A DNA stretch of 64,000 nt from Haliscomenobacter sp. (GTDB lineage: Bacteria > Bacteroidota > Bacteroidia > Chitinophagales > Saprospiraceae), in the NCBI GenBank assembly GCA_016707205.1, contig JADJHZ010000007.1, positions 62,001-126,000 on the forward strand. The letters are read 5' to 3'. Positions within the stretch are counted from its first letter, which is position 1, and each line of letters opens with the position of its first letter. Position numbers and translations under genes: made by a program. Under the pieces are notes generated by a model that made no database searches, was not told the DNA's origin, and worked only from the letters and a program-made list of their open reading frames with translations. Positions 22,650-31,778 of this stretch are shown piece by piece.

Positions 22650-24692
22650 ATGAAAACACTTGTCGTTTGGCGCAGCCGGTTTACCTTTCTATTGGCCGGC
22701 CTTTTCTTTTATGTGTCTTTGATCGCACAACCTGTTCCGGATCCCCTTCTGCATGCTTTTCGATGGAGAAACATCGGTCCCGCTAATCAGGGGGGAAGAA
22801 TTGTGGATATCGAAGCGGTTGAAAAAGATTTCACCCGGGTTTTTCTCGCTACCGGCTCGGGCGGCGTCTGGAAATCGGTCAATGGAGGAAACTCCTGGGA
22901 ACCCATTTTCGACCGCTATGCCACCGCTTCGATCGGCGATATCGCCATTTTTCAGCCCAATCCGGACATCGTCTGGGTGGGAACCGGCGAGGCAAACAAC
23001 CGCAACTCCGTTTCCTGGGGCGCCGGAGTGTTTAAATCCATGGACGGAGGTCAATCCTTCCAGCCTGCAGGCTTGGAAAAAACCCAGCAAATCGCGCGCA
23101 TTGTTACCCATCCAAGCGACCCCAATACGGTCTACGTAGGCGCCATTGGCCCCTTGTGGGGACATACCGGCGACCGGGGCTTGTTCAAATCCGCAGATGG
23201 GGGAAAAACATGGGCCAAGCTAGGCAACGGATTGCCGGATGACGGACGGACCGGTTGCACCGACCTCGTTATGGACCCCTCCAATCCCAATGTGCTTTAC
23301 GCCGCTTTTTACGAGCGTATCCGCCACCCCTGGGTATTTTACAGTGGAGGAAACGCCGGCGGCATCTTCAAAACGACCGATGGGGGCAAAACCTGGGCAA
23401 AATTAACCCAGGGATTACCCCCAGGACCAACCGGACGCATAGGTCTGGCGGTGTACCGCAAAAATCCCAAAATCGTCATGGCTCTGGTGGAGGCCAAATC
23501 ATCCCGAAGCCTCGACACGCTGGGATCGGGCGTCTATCGCTCGGAGGATGCGGGAAAGACCTGGCGTTACGTCAATACCTACAACAACCGGCCCTTTTAT
23601 TACAGCCAGATCCGCATCAATCCGCAAAATGATCGACGGGTGTATCTGCTGACGACTCCATTCATGGTATCGGAAGACGGAGGGAAGTCCTTCCGCAACG
23701 GCAGTGTGGATGAGGAAGTACACGGCGACTTCCACGCGATGTGGCTGGACCCGGCCTATGGCGACCGGTACTACCTGGGGGCCGATAAAGGCGCTTCCTT
23801 GACGCACGACCATGGAAACCACTTTTTCCTTTTCGACAACCTGCCTATCGGCCAGTTTTACCGGATTGGCGCCGATATGCGCGACCCCTACGTGGTCTAT
23901 GGAGGATTGCAGGACAACGGTTTTTTTGCGACGGCCAGCTTCACCCGCGATGCCCGGGGAATCCTTAACGACGCCAACTGGAAAGTCCACTGGGGCGACG
24001 GGCAATACGCCATTGCCGACCCTACCGACTGGCGAACGGTATATACCTCGATGGAAAATGGCAGTATATTCCGGTACGATCCCGTTTCCCGTGAGCTGAT
24101 CCGGATCACGCCTATGCCTTTGACAATTGCCAATTATCCGGAGGCGGTCCCGGCTTCCGAGCGCCGCAACGGGGAAGAGTTCCGCTATAACTGGTCTGCT
24201 CCGATGGTGATGTCGCCTCATGACCCCAAGACGTTGTTCATGGGCGCCAACTACCTGTTCAAATCGACGGACCAGGGCAGAACATGGCTGATCATCTCTC
24301 CCGATCTATCGACCAACCACCCGGTGAAACGCCAAAGAGGCTTCAGCGGGGGCGTTACCCCGGACAATACCGGAGCGGAGACCCATTGCACCATTTTTAC
24401 CATTGCGCCATCTCCTGCCAACCCGCAAGTGATTTGGGCGGGCACGGACGACGGGAACGTGCAGCTTACCCGCGACGGGGGGGCAACCTGGACCAACGTT
24501 CGAAGCAATATTCAGGGCGTACCCGACAGTATCTGGGTGAGCCGGATAGATGCTTCCCATTTTGATGCGGCTACGGCCTATGTCTCGTTCGATGGGCACC
24601 GGAGCAACGTCTTTGCCCCATTCCTGTTTAAAACCAATGACTATGGAAAACCTGGAGCAACATCGGTAAAAGCTTGCCTGCAGAGGAAGTGA
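22650..24692 (+). CDS. Secreted BNR/sortilin-type beta-propeller protein, 5' part of a frameshifted gene
   Basis: A large exported protein with a signal peptide (MKTLVVW start, cleavage about SLIAQ) and repeated Asp-box motifs: SVNGGNSWEP, SMDGGQSFQP, SADGGKTWAK, TTDGGKTWAK and SEDAGKTWRY. These are the blades of a sortilin/VPS10-like propeller, often annotated as glycosyl hydrolase although no sialidase residues are obvious. In FKTNDYGK the expected TW is lost: reading stays open only to 24692, while the right continuation (TWSNIGKSLPAEE) lies one base off, after the A4 run at 24647-24650. Adding one A restores a single protein of about 960 residues ending at 25534. Start 22608 is also possible. 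Confidence 0.8.
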   Translation: MKTLVVWRSRFTFLLAGLFFYVSLIAQPVPDPLLHAFRWRNIGPANQGGRIVDIEAVEKDFTRVFLATGSGGVWKSVNGGNSWEPIFDRYATASIGDIAIFQPNPDIVWVGTGEANNRNSVSWGAGVFKSMDGGQSFQPAGLEKTQQIARIVTHPSDPNTVYVGAIGPLWGHTGDRGLFKSADGGKTWAKLGNGLPDDGRTGCTDLVMDPSNPNVLYAAFYERIRHPWVFYSGGNAGGIFKTTDGGKTWAKLTQGLPPGPTGRIGLAVYRKNPKIVMALVEAKSSRSLDTLGSGVYRSEDAGKTWRYVNTYNNRPFYYSQIRINPQNDRRVYLLTTPFMVSEDGGKSFRNGSVDEEVHGDFHAMWLDPAYGDRYYLGADKGASLTHDHGNHFFLFDNLPIGQFYRIGADMRDPYVVYGGLQDNGFFATASFTRDARGILNDANWKVHWGDGQYAIADPTDWRTVYTSMENGSIFRYDPVSRELIRITPMPLTIANYPEAVPASERRNGEEFRYNWSAPMVMSPHDPKTLFMGANYLFKSTDQGRTWLIISPDLSTNHPVKRQRGFSGGVTPDNTGAETHCTIFTIAPSPANPQVIWAGTDDGNVQLTRDGGATWTNVRSNIQGVPDSIWVSRIDASHFDAATAYVSFDGHRSNVFAPFLFKTNDYGKPGATSVKACLQRK

Positions 24693-25534
24693 TCCGGGTG
24701 GTGAAACAAGACCTCCGTAACCCCAATTTATTGTTCATTGGAACGGAAACGGGAATCTGGTTCTCCCTGAACGAGGGCCAATCCTGGTCCCGGTGCATGC
24801 CCGGGATGCCGACGGTTTCGGTGTACGACTTGTTTATCCATCCCCGCGACGGCGACCTCATCGCCGGCACCCACGGACGCAGTTTGTGGATCATGGACGA
24901 TATCGGACCTTTGCAGCAAATGACCCCCAGGGTGATGCAATCCAAAGCCTGGTTGTTTGAGCAGCGCCAGGCCACGCTTTGGAACAATACCAGCAGAGGA
25001 GGCCAGCGCGGGCATTTCTGGTTCGCAGGAGAAAACCCGCCTACCATTCGAAATCGCGGAGAGCTGCCCCGGGCCGCCTTTGACAACAGCGCGATGATCC
25101 ATTATTATGTTGGGGAGATAGGGACGGATAGCCTGGTGCTGGAGATTACCGACCCCGCCGGCAAGTACGCCCGTACGGTCCGGCTTGCCCCTCAAAAAGG
25201 GATTCACCGCTACCTTTGGGATCTTCAGTTTGATGCGATCCCTTACACCGCCGGCGAGAAGCAAGCCATCGAAGCGATGTTCACCGATCTGATGTCCCGC
25301 TATCCGATGAACGCCTTGCGCCAGGCGTATACCAACTTTCAACGGGCGGCTACTCCCCTTGCGCAACGAAGGATCGTGGAAAACCTCCGAACCGGAGTGA
25401 TGAGCCTGCCTATTCCCGCTGAATGGGGGCTGCCTTCGGCTTCTGAAGGAACCTATTTCCTCAAATTGAAATGGGGAGGCCAGGAGTGGAAGCAGACCCT
25501 CAGGGTGAGGGAGGACCCGGAGGAGGGGCGGTAG
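24674..25534 (+). CDS. 3' part of the frameshifted BNR-propeller gene
   Basis: This frame continues the propeller protein: PAEEVIRVVKQDLRNPNLLF, GTETGIWFSLNEGQSWSR (another Asp-box), HGRSLWIMDD, and a C-terminal domain with LEITDPAGKYARTVRL and an Ig-like end. It has no start signal or signal peptide of its own and begins within the coding overlap, so it is the downstream piece of the 22650 gene and not an independent gene. It ends just before a short GACGGTGG-type repeat. Confidence 0.75.
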   Translation: MPAEEVIRVVKQDLRNPNLLFIGTETGIWFSLNEGQSWSRCMPGMPTVSVYDLFIHPRDGDLIAGTHGRSLWIMDDIGPLQQMTPRVMQSKAWLFEQRQATLWNNTSRGGQRGHFWFAGENPPTIRNRGELPRAAFDNSAMIHYYVGEIGTDSLVLEITDPAGKYARTVRLAPQKGIHRYLWDLQFDAIPYTAGEKQAIEAMFTDLMSRYPMNALRQAYTNFQRAATPLAQRRIVENLRTGVMSLPIPAEWGLPSASEGTYFLKLKWGGQEWKQTLRVREDPEEGR

Positions 25535-25577
25535 ACGGTGGACGGAACTTATTTTTTGAAAAAATAAATCGGACGAT

Positions 25578-26534
25578 TTGGACCTGATATATCACCCTGT
25601 TTTTTTGGACCACGATACCGGTATGCACCCGGAGAATCATAAGCGTTTGGAGGCGTTTAGCGAGCTTCCAAGGGCGGAGTTGCTCCATGGGCTGGAATAT
25701 CTTCAGTTGGTGCACACGCCGGACTATATCGACAAGGTAAAGCATGCAAGCCAGGTAGGGGCGCATTTGGATCCGGATACCATGACCTCGCCCGGATCAT
25801 TTGATGCGGCATGTTACGCTGTTGGGGCAACGCTCCAGGCGGCGGAACGCGGGGATTTTGCTTTAGTCCGGCCTCCGGGGCATCATGCGTACCCTGCTCA
25901 CGCCAGTGGGTTTTGCCTGTTCAACAGCGTGGCCATCGCAGCGCAGTATTTATCCAACCAAGGAAAACGGGTCCTGATCTTCGATTTTGACGGGCACCTG
26001 GGGGATGGAACCAGCGCGATTTTTTTTCCCACCAACAAAATCCTGTATTGGTCGATCCACCAATACCCGGCGTTTCCAGGGCATGGTTTTTCGGACGAAA
26101 TAGGCGAAGGCAAGGGCAAAGGATTTACGTTCAATGTGCCGTTGCCGCCGGGAAGCGGCGATGACATTTTTTTGGATGCGTTTTCCCACTTCCTTCCTGC
26201 CGCGGTGCAGTTTGCTCCGGATATCGTAGCCGTTTCTGCCGGTTTTGACGCCCACCAATACGACTTGCTACTAGATCTCAAGGTGAGCAGCAACGCCTAT
26301 TATGAGATCGGGAAACAACTGAGGGCCCATTTCCCCAACCTTTTTGCTACCTTGGAAGGGGGGTACAACATCCAGGAGTTGTACAAAGGGGTCTTTAGTT
26401 TCCTCGCGGGGATCAATGGCGATCCCCATCCGTATCCCCAGGAACAAACCCATTCCGGCATGCGGGTGTGGGAGACTTACGAAATGTACCTTCACACGGC
26501 TATGGGCCACCTCCAACCCTATTGGAAGTTCTGA
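25578..26534 (+). CDS. Histone-deacetylase-family lysine deacylase (AcuC-like)
   Basis: A 318-residue zinc deacylase of the HDAC/AcuC/acetylpolyamine amidohydrolase family. It removes acetyl groups from lysines (AcuC acts on acetyl-CoA synthetase) or from polyamines. Active-site residues are present: His102-His103 (PPGHHA), Asp138 and His140 (FDFDGHLGDGT), and Asp224 (SAGFDAH). The start is a TTG at 25578, needed to include the conserved N-terminal HPVFLDHDTGMHPE; the first ATG would cut into it. It lies 19 bases before the synthetase-GNAT gene, a writer-eraser arrangement that recalls Bacillus acuABC. Confidence 0.88.
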   Translation: MDLIYHPVFLDHDTGMHPENHKRLEAFSELPRAELLHGLEYLQLVHTPDYIDKVKHASQVGAHLDPDTMTSPGSFDAACYAVGATLQAAERGDFALVRPPGHHAYPAHASGFCLFNSVAIAAQYLSNQGKRVLIFDFDGHLGDGTSAIFFPTNKILYWSIHQYPAFPGHGFSDEIGEGKGKGFTFNVPLPPGSGDDIFLDAFSHFLPAAVQFAPDIVAVSAGFDAHQYDLLLDLKVSSNAYYEIGKQLRAHFPNLFATLEGGYNIQELYKGVFSFLAGINGDPHPYPQEQTHSGMRVWETYEMYLHTAMGHLQPYWKF

Positions 26535-26553
26535 TGCAGTAAACCCGGCGGAC

Positions 26554-29241
26554 ATGCGACGACAACTTGAAAAAATCTTTAACCCCAGGAGCATTGCCGT
26601 TATCGGCGCCAGCAATAAGCCGGATACCGTGGGCAATGCACTGATCTCCAATTTGCTGAACGGCGGCTTTGCGGGCAAGGTCTTTCCGGTCAATCTGCGC
26701 CACGACCAGATTCTGGGTTTGCAAGCGTATTCCCGGATCGACAAAGTACCTGAAAAGGTAGATCTGGCCGTTATTGCGATCCCTGCGTTTTCGGTGCCCG
26801 ATGTCGTCGAGGAGTGCGGCAAAGCCGGCGTAGGGGGCTTGGTCATTATTTCTGCTGGGTTTCTCGAGGTTGGGCAGGAAGGGAAAATGCACGCGGATAA
26901 AATTCTGGAGATCTGCCGGCGATACGGGATGCGCTTGATTGGCCCGAATTGCCTGGGGTTCATCCGGCCTGTGGGGAAGATCAATGCCAGTTTTGCCGCT
27001 GAGATGGCGTTCCCGGGAAACCTGGCGCTGATCTCTCAAAGCGGCGCGTTGCTCACGTCCATTCTCGACTGGTCCGTCGCGCAAAGGGTGGGATTCAGTT
27101 ATTTCGTATCGATCGGTTCGATGATCGATGTCGATTTCGCCGACCTGATCGACTATTTCGGAACCGATCCGCAAACCTCCTGTATCCTGATCTACATGGA
27201 AAGCCTGGTGCATGCGCGGAGATTCATGAGCGCGGCGAGGTCTTTTTCCCGCAATAAGCCGATCATCGTTCTTAAAGCGGGCCGAAGCTTTGAAGGGGCC
27301 CAGGCTGCGCTTTCCCATACCGGATCGATGGCCGGAAATGACGAGGTTTACGACGCTGCTTTTCGAAGAGCAGGGATCATACGGGTAGACACGATCGCGC
27401 AGTTGTTCAATATTGCCCAGGCACTGGCGTTACAAAACCGGCCAAGAGGCAATCGCCTCGCCATTATTACCAACGCTGGGGGCCCCGGCGTGTTGGCGAC
27501 CGACTACCTGATCCGAAACGGGGGTCAATTAGCCCGGCTTTCTCCCAAGTCGCTGGATGAATTGAACCAGCTCTTGCCCAGTACCTGGAGCCGCGGCAAT
27601 CCGATCGATCTTCTGGGAGACGCCAGCCCCGACAAGTACCGAAAAGCGCTTCAGATTTGTATCCACGATCCTGGAGTGGATGCCGCTTTGCTCATCCTGA
27701 CCCCTCAGTATATGACCGACCCGAAAGGTTGCGCCCAAGCGGTAGCGGAAGCGGCAAAGGGAAGTCCCAAACCGGTCTTGGCCTCGTGGATGGGAGAAGA
27801 CGAGGTGCAGGAAGGAAGGCAAATCTTTGAGTCGGGAAGGATTCCCAACTATCGATTCCCGGAAAGCGCAGTAGACGCGTTCCTGCGCATCTGGCGGTAT
27901 ACCCGCGACCTCCAACTGTTGTACGAAACACCCCCGGCAATCCCGAAGGATTTTTCTCCGGATACGGATTCGGCGAAGCAGGTTGTGGCAGACTTACTGA
28001 GCAGGGACCGCCAGCTCCTGACAGAAATCGAGGCCAAAAAACTGCTTTCGGCCTACCAGATCCCGGTTATCAAAAGCCATTTTTGCCAAAACCCAAAAGA
28101 AGCCATCGATGCGGCGGAAATGCTGGGCTACCCCGTTGTGCTAAAGATCGTATCTCCGGATATCAGCCACAAAACGGATGTGGGAGGCGTCATGCTCGAC
28201 CTGCAAAACCTAGCCGATGTACAACGGGCCTATTATACCCTGTACGAACGGGTGGCGCTACGACGCCCTGCCGCCCGCCTGGAAGGCGTGCTGGTCGAGC
28301 CGATGATCCGAAAACCCTTCGAACTGCTTCTGGGCGCCAAAAAGGATCCGGTATTCGGACCGGTCATCGCTTTTGGCCACGGAGGAACAGGAGCCGAAGT
28401 TTTCAAGGACTTCCAATTGGGGTTGCCACCATTGAACATGGCCCTCGCTCAACAAATCGTGGAAGGAACGCGGTTTTTTCCGCTTCTGCGCGGCTACCGC
28501 GGGCTGCCAGGGGTCAACCTGAAGGAGTTGGATTTCCTGTTGTGCAAATTTGCCTACCTGCTGATGGATATACCCGAAATCCGGGAAATTGACATTAATC
28601 CCTTCCTGGCCGATCATTTGGGAGGCCTTGTGGTCGATGCCCGGATCGTTTTAGACGCTTTTTCGGGCATTTCAGGAAAACCTTACCAGCATTTGGTGAT
28701 CTCTCCTTATCCGGGAAGAAAATATTCCCGTTCGGTTACCCTGAAGGATGGGGCTATCGTTTTTCTTCGCCCTATTCGCCCGGAAGACGAACCGGCTATG
28801 GAGGACATGCTCCAGAATGTATCCAACGATTCTCTTTACATGCGCTTTTTTGGGTTTATTCCTAAAATGTCGCATGCGTGGATGGTTCGCTTTACGCATA
28901 TCGATTACGACCGGGAGCTTGCCATTGTTGCCGAAGTAGATACGCCCAAAGGGGGCCGCCAGTTTGTGGGCGTGGTACGCATTATTGAAGACGCCTGGAG
29001 GGAAAATGCCGAATATTCCATCCTCGTTGCCGATCATTTCCACGGCAGAGGCCTGGGGAATATACTTACGGATTATATTTTCGATATCGCCCGCGAACGC
29101 GGTATCCGCAAGATCGTTGCCTCCGTTCTGCCGAACAATACGCCGATGATCCACATGTTTGAACGCAGGGGCTTTCGCTTTGATCGCAGCGCCCTGGATA
29201 TCTACGATGTGGAACTGCAGTTGCTCCTTAATCCGGATTAG
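26554..29241 (+). CDS. NDP-forming acyl-CoA synthetase fused to GNAT acetyltransferase (Pat-like)
   Basis: An 895-residue fusion. Order: CoA-binding Rossmann domain (about 1-125), succinyl-CoA-ligase-like domains (about 150-460) with His255 in LSHTGSMAG, the phosphohistidine of ADP-forming acetyl-CoA synthetases, an ATP-grasp part (about 490-700; ISHKTDVGGV), and a GNAT domain (about 725-890; GRGLGNILTD, then MFERRGFRF). Proteins of this layout include Pat/YfiQ, which acetylates lysines of Acs; in those the synthetase half is often inactive, but here the His is kept, so true acyl-CoA ligase activity is possible. The ATG at 26554 is chosen for the family start RRQLEKIFNPRSIAVIG. It is co-transcribed with the deacylase upstream and overlaps the channel gene by 14 bases, tail to tail. 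Confidence 0.9.
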   Translation: MRRQLEKIFNPRSIAVIGASNKPDTVGNALISNLLNGGFAGKVFPVNLRHDQILGLQAYSRIDKVPEKVDLAVIAIPAFSVPDVVEECGKAGVGGLVIISAGFLEVGQEGKMHADKILEICRRYGMRLIGPNCLGFIRPVGKINASFAAEMAFPGNLALISQSGALLTSILDWSVAQRVGFSYFVSIGSMIDVDFADLIDYFGTDPQTSCILIYMESLVHARRFMSAARSFSRNKPIIVLKAGRSFEGAQAALSHTGSMAGNDEVYDAAFRRAGIIRVDTIAQLFNIAQALALQNRPRGNRLAIITNAGGPGVLATDYLIRNGGQLARLSPKSLDELNQLLPSTWSRGNPIDLLGDASPDKYRKALQICIHDPGVDAALLILTPQYMTDPKGCAQAVAEAAKGSPKPVLASWMGEDEVQEGRQIFESGRIPNYRFPESAVDAFLRIWRYTRDLQLLYETPPAIPKDFSPDTDSAKQVVADLLSRDRQLLTEIEAKKLLSAYQIPVIKSHFCQNPKEAIDAAEMLGYPVVLKIVSPDISHKTDVGGVMLDLQNLADVQRAYYTLYERVALRRPAARLEGVLVEPMIRKPFELLLGAKKDPVFGPVIAFGHGGTGAEVFKDFQLGLPPLNMALAQQIVEGTRFFPLLRGYRGLPGVNLKELDFLLCKFAYLLMDIPEIREIDINPFLADHLGGLVVDARIVLDAFSGISGKPYQHLVISPYPGRKYSRSVTLKDGAIVFLRPIRPEDEPAMEDMLQNVSNDSLYMRFFGFIPKMSHAWMVRFTHIDYDRELAIVAEVDTPKGGRQFVGVVRIIEDAWRENAEYSILVADHFHGRGLGNILTDYIFDIARERGIRKIVASVLPNNTPMIHMFERRGFRFDRSALDIYDVELQLLLNPD

Positions 29242-30307
29242 CCCCCGGCTGAAGCGGGTAACTGCTCAGGTAGTCTCTGAGCGCGTTCAACTGCTGCTGG
29301 TCGCCCAGAATGATAAAACTGGTCCCGGGGAAAAGAACGGTTTCGGGGTTCGGGTTAATGTGGTAATGGTTGGCCGCGTCCCGGTACCCGATAATATTGG
29401 CGCCCGTAGAAGTCCGGATATGCAGATCCCTGATCGACTTTCCCCGGCACGCGGCAGGGATGCTTTCATAGGAAATTTCCTCAAACCCGATATCCGAACG
29501 GTATTCGTTGGTGATAAAAGAGAAAAAATCAACCGCGCCGGGCTTGGTGATCAACGTTGCCATATAGAAACCCCCGATCTGCTCCGGCATGACCACCTGA
29601 TTCGCGCCGGCCAGGAGTAATTTGCGCTCCGATTTGGGATCTTTAGCCCGGCTGATAAGCCTGATCTTGGGATTTAACTGCCTCGCGGTAAGCACGATAA
29701 ACAGATTGTCCGAATCGTCGGGCAAAGCGGAGATGAGCCCGCGGGCCCGCTTGATCCCGGCTTTCACCAATGCCTCGTCGTGGGTGGCATCGTCCTGAAT
29801 ATATAGTATGGTCTCTTCTGCGCGCTGCATCAGTTCCACTTTCCCCGGATCCTGGTCGATAACCACAAAATGAATGCGGTGCTTCAGGAAATGCTGGGAT
29901 ACTTCCTTGCCATATTTCCCATATCCGCAAATAATGATGTGGTCGTGGAGCTTGTCGATATGATCACTGATATAGTTTGAGTACATACTTTTAAAAATTT
30001 CTCCCTGAATGACGAAATAGGAAAAAACAGCCAGAAAATAAGCAAACAGCCCGATATTCATCAGGATAAACACGGAAGTAAACACTTTGCCGGCCGGGCT
30101 AAGCGGGTGAACCTCGCCATAGCCAACCGTAGATAGGGTGATTACGACCATAAAAAACGCATCCGTAATGGTATAGCCTTCCAGGAGCACATAGCCTGTA
30201 ACCCCGAACAGAATGTCAAACAGCAACAAAAGCGCTGCCGCCCGGAGCGTCATGAACACCTTTGGAAGGGTGTGCATGTTAAGTTTCCAATGCTTGAAAA
30301 TACCCAT
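29228..30307 (-). CDS. Potassium channel with RCK/TrkA domains
   Basis: A 359-residue K+ channel subunit: two transmembrane helices (about 21-42 and 75-100) around a pore loop with the K+ selectivity filter TVGYGE (60-65), then a cytoplasmic RCK_N domain with nucleotide-binding ICGYGKYG (126-133) and an RCK_C domain near the C terminus (about 270-350). It resembles MthK and Kch and is gated by nucleotides or Ca2+ in relatives. It is divergent from the serine-hydrolase pseudoenzyme. Confidence 0.92.
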   Translation of the reverse strand: MGIFKHWKLNMHTLPKVFMTLRAAALLLLFDILFGVTGYVLLEGYTITDAFFMVVITLSTVGYGEVHPLSPAGKVFTSVFILMNIGLFAYFLAVFSYFVIQGEIFKSMYSNYISDHIDKLHDHIIICGYGKYGKEVSQHFLKHRIHFVVIDQDPGKVELMQRAEETILYIQDDATHDEALVKAGIKRARGLISALPDDSDNLFIVLTARQLNPKIRLISRAKDPKSERKLLLAGANQVVMPEQIGGFYMATLITKPGAVDFFSFITNEYRSDIGFEEISYESIPAACRGKSIRDLHIRTSTGANIIGYRDAANHYHINPNPETVLFPGTSFIILGDQQQLNALRDYLSSYPLQPGANPD

Positions 30308-30485
30308 GTGTTTGGCCTGTCCCTTTCTGTAAAATACGGATAATTTCCAGGAAAACTTCGATTTTTCGGCATAAATTCCAAAAGAAGCCCGGCCCTATAG
30401 CGTAATAAATATCATCCCGCCCTTATGATTTTAGGCAGTGCCGGTGTGGATAAAAAGAAGTATACTACTCTAAAACCGAGGTCCC

Positions 30486-31712
30486 ATGAAACCAAATAAA
30501 TTGATTTATGCCTTATTTGTTGGCGGATTTATTGGCGGGGCGCTGGGGCTATCCATTCAGGTCCAAGGTCAGGCTGGGATTTTGCTCAAAGTGGATGAGC
30601 TGGCTCAAACGTACGTGAAACAGCCGAGGAATATGGCCCTGGAAGTCGGCCTGCTGGTAAACGGGAAAACGTACTTTAGTGGATTTGGGAAGCTATCGAA
30701 AGAACAAATGCTCCCCCCTGACGAGCATACCGCTTTTGAACTGGGCGCCTTAAGCGGGGTTTTTACGACCACGCTGCTTGCCATCCTGGAAGGCAGGCAG
30801 CAAATCATTCCGGACGCTACAGTGGGGCAACTGCTTCCCAAAGGATTTGAAAGCCCGGTATTTAACTCCGAACGCCTGATCGCTGTTACGCCTCCCTCTG
30901 AAGCTGGTGTTCCTCCCGAACGGATTGTTACCTGCGTTCCTGATCCTATTGCCGGGACCAGAGAAATTGCGGTTTGTCAGCTCGCCTATCATGCCTCCGG
31001 GCTGACATGTTCCTGCAGCGATCTGTATCGATGGCATCCGCTGGCTCAGGTAAATCTCCAGAAAGACCCTCCCCGGGATGTCGATTCCGCTGAGGCGTTT
31101 TTCCGGGAAGCAGCTTTGTTTAAATTCAATCATCCTCCGGGAGAAAAATGGACGTTCTCCAATATTGGGATCGCCTACCTCGGGCATTTACTCAGCGCAT
31201 CCAGCGGAATACCCTTTGAAGCCCTGCTGGAACGCGAGTTGTTCAGGCCGCTTGGCCTTAAAGATACCCGGATTAAATGGATGCCCAATCGGTCGCATCT
31301 TATGGCTCCCGGCCACGATGCCAAAGGCAAGCCCGCCCCCTCCTGGGAACTTGTTGGAATGGCCCCAGCCGCCGGGTTGAAATCCTCTGCCTATGACCTG
31401 ATGCAACTTATTCAGGCACAGTTGCAACTAATCCCCGGAATAACCCAAGGTGCAGCTCTTCAAGCACAACAAGGAATGATCGAAGCGCGCTTCCCGGGTT
31501 GGAAACGCCCCACCCTGGCCGCTTACGGATGGTTGGTTAGTACCGACGAACAAAACCGGGCGATCGCCTGGATGAACGGCGGAACGGGCGGATACCGCGC
31601 TTTCGCTGGGTTTGATGCCAACCGGAAAATAGGGGTTGTGCTGTTGTCCAACAGCCAGGGGGATCTGACGGAACTTGGGTTTGCCATCTTCCGGCAGTTG
31701 TTGGACCTATAG
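30486..31712 (+). CDS. Beta-lactamase/serine-hydrolase fold protein, catalytic motifs lost
   Basis: A 408-residue exported protein (signal-like residues 7-29) with the fold of class C beta-lactamase and DD-peptidase relatives. Compared with the intact relative at 55.3 kb, all three catalytic motifs are changed: SxxK is A88-L-S-G91 in FELGALSGVFT, YxN has become FSN in TFSNIGIAYLG, and HGG is NGG in MNGGTGGYR. The rest of the fold is coherent (FRPLGLKDT, AAGLKSSAYDLMQL), and the frame is open throughout, so this is probably a maintained pseudoenzyme, not a decaying gene. It has six Cys in the middle part (about 140-180), a possible binding or disulfide region. Confidence 0.82.
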   Translation: MKPNKLIYALFVGGFIGGALGLSIQVQGQAGILLKVDELAQTYVKQPRNMALEVGLLVNGKTYFSGFGKLSKEQMLPPDEHTAFELGALSGVFTTTLLAILEGRQQIIPDATVGQLLPKGFESPVFNSERLIAVTPPSEAGVPPERIVTCVPDPIAGTREIAVCQLAYHASGLTCSCSDLYRWHPLAQVNLQKDPPRDVDSAEAFFREAALFKFNHPPGEKWTFSNIGIAYLGHLLSASSGIPFEALLERELFRPLGLKDTRIKWMPNRSHLMAPGHDAKGKPAPSWELVGMAPAAGLKSSAYDLMQLIQAQLQLIPGITQGAALQAQQGMIEARFPGWKRPTLAAYGWLVSTDEQNRAIAWMNGGTGGYRAFAGFDANRKIGVVLLSNSQGDLTELGFAIFRQLLDL

Positions 31713-31723
31713 GGGGAAAAGGC

Positions 31724-31731
31724 TATCTTTC
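31724..31731 (+). promoter_or_regulatory. -7-like element TATCTTTC
   Basis: One mismatch to TAnnTTTG, about 50 bases before the amidohydrolase start, just after the preceding stop codon. Confidence 0.3.
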
Positions 31732-31778
31732 GGCCTGTTCAGCTATCTGTTTTGCTATATTACCCTAATGTTCACCCT

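Noticed and set aside
24674..25534. Independent gene starting at TTG 24674
   Set aside because: No promoter, no signal peptide, and its first residues complete the motif broken at 24647-24650 in the preceding frame.
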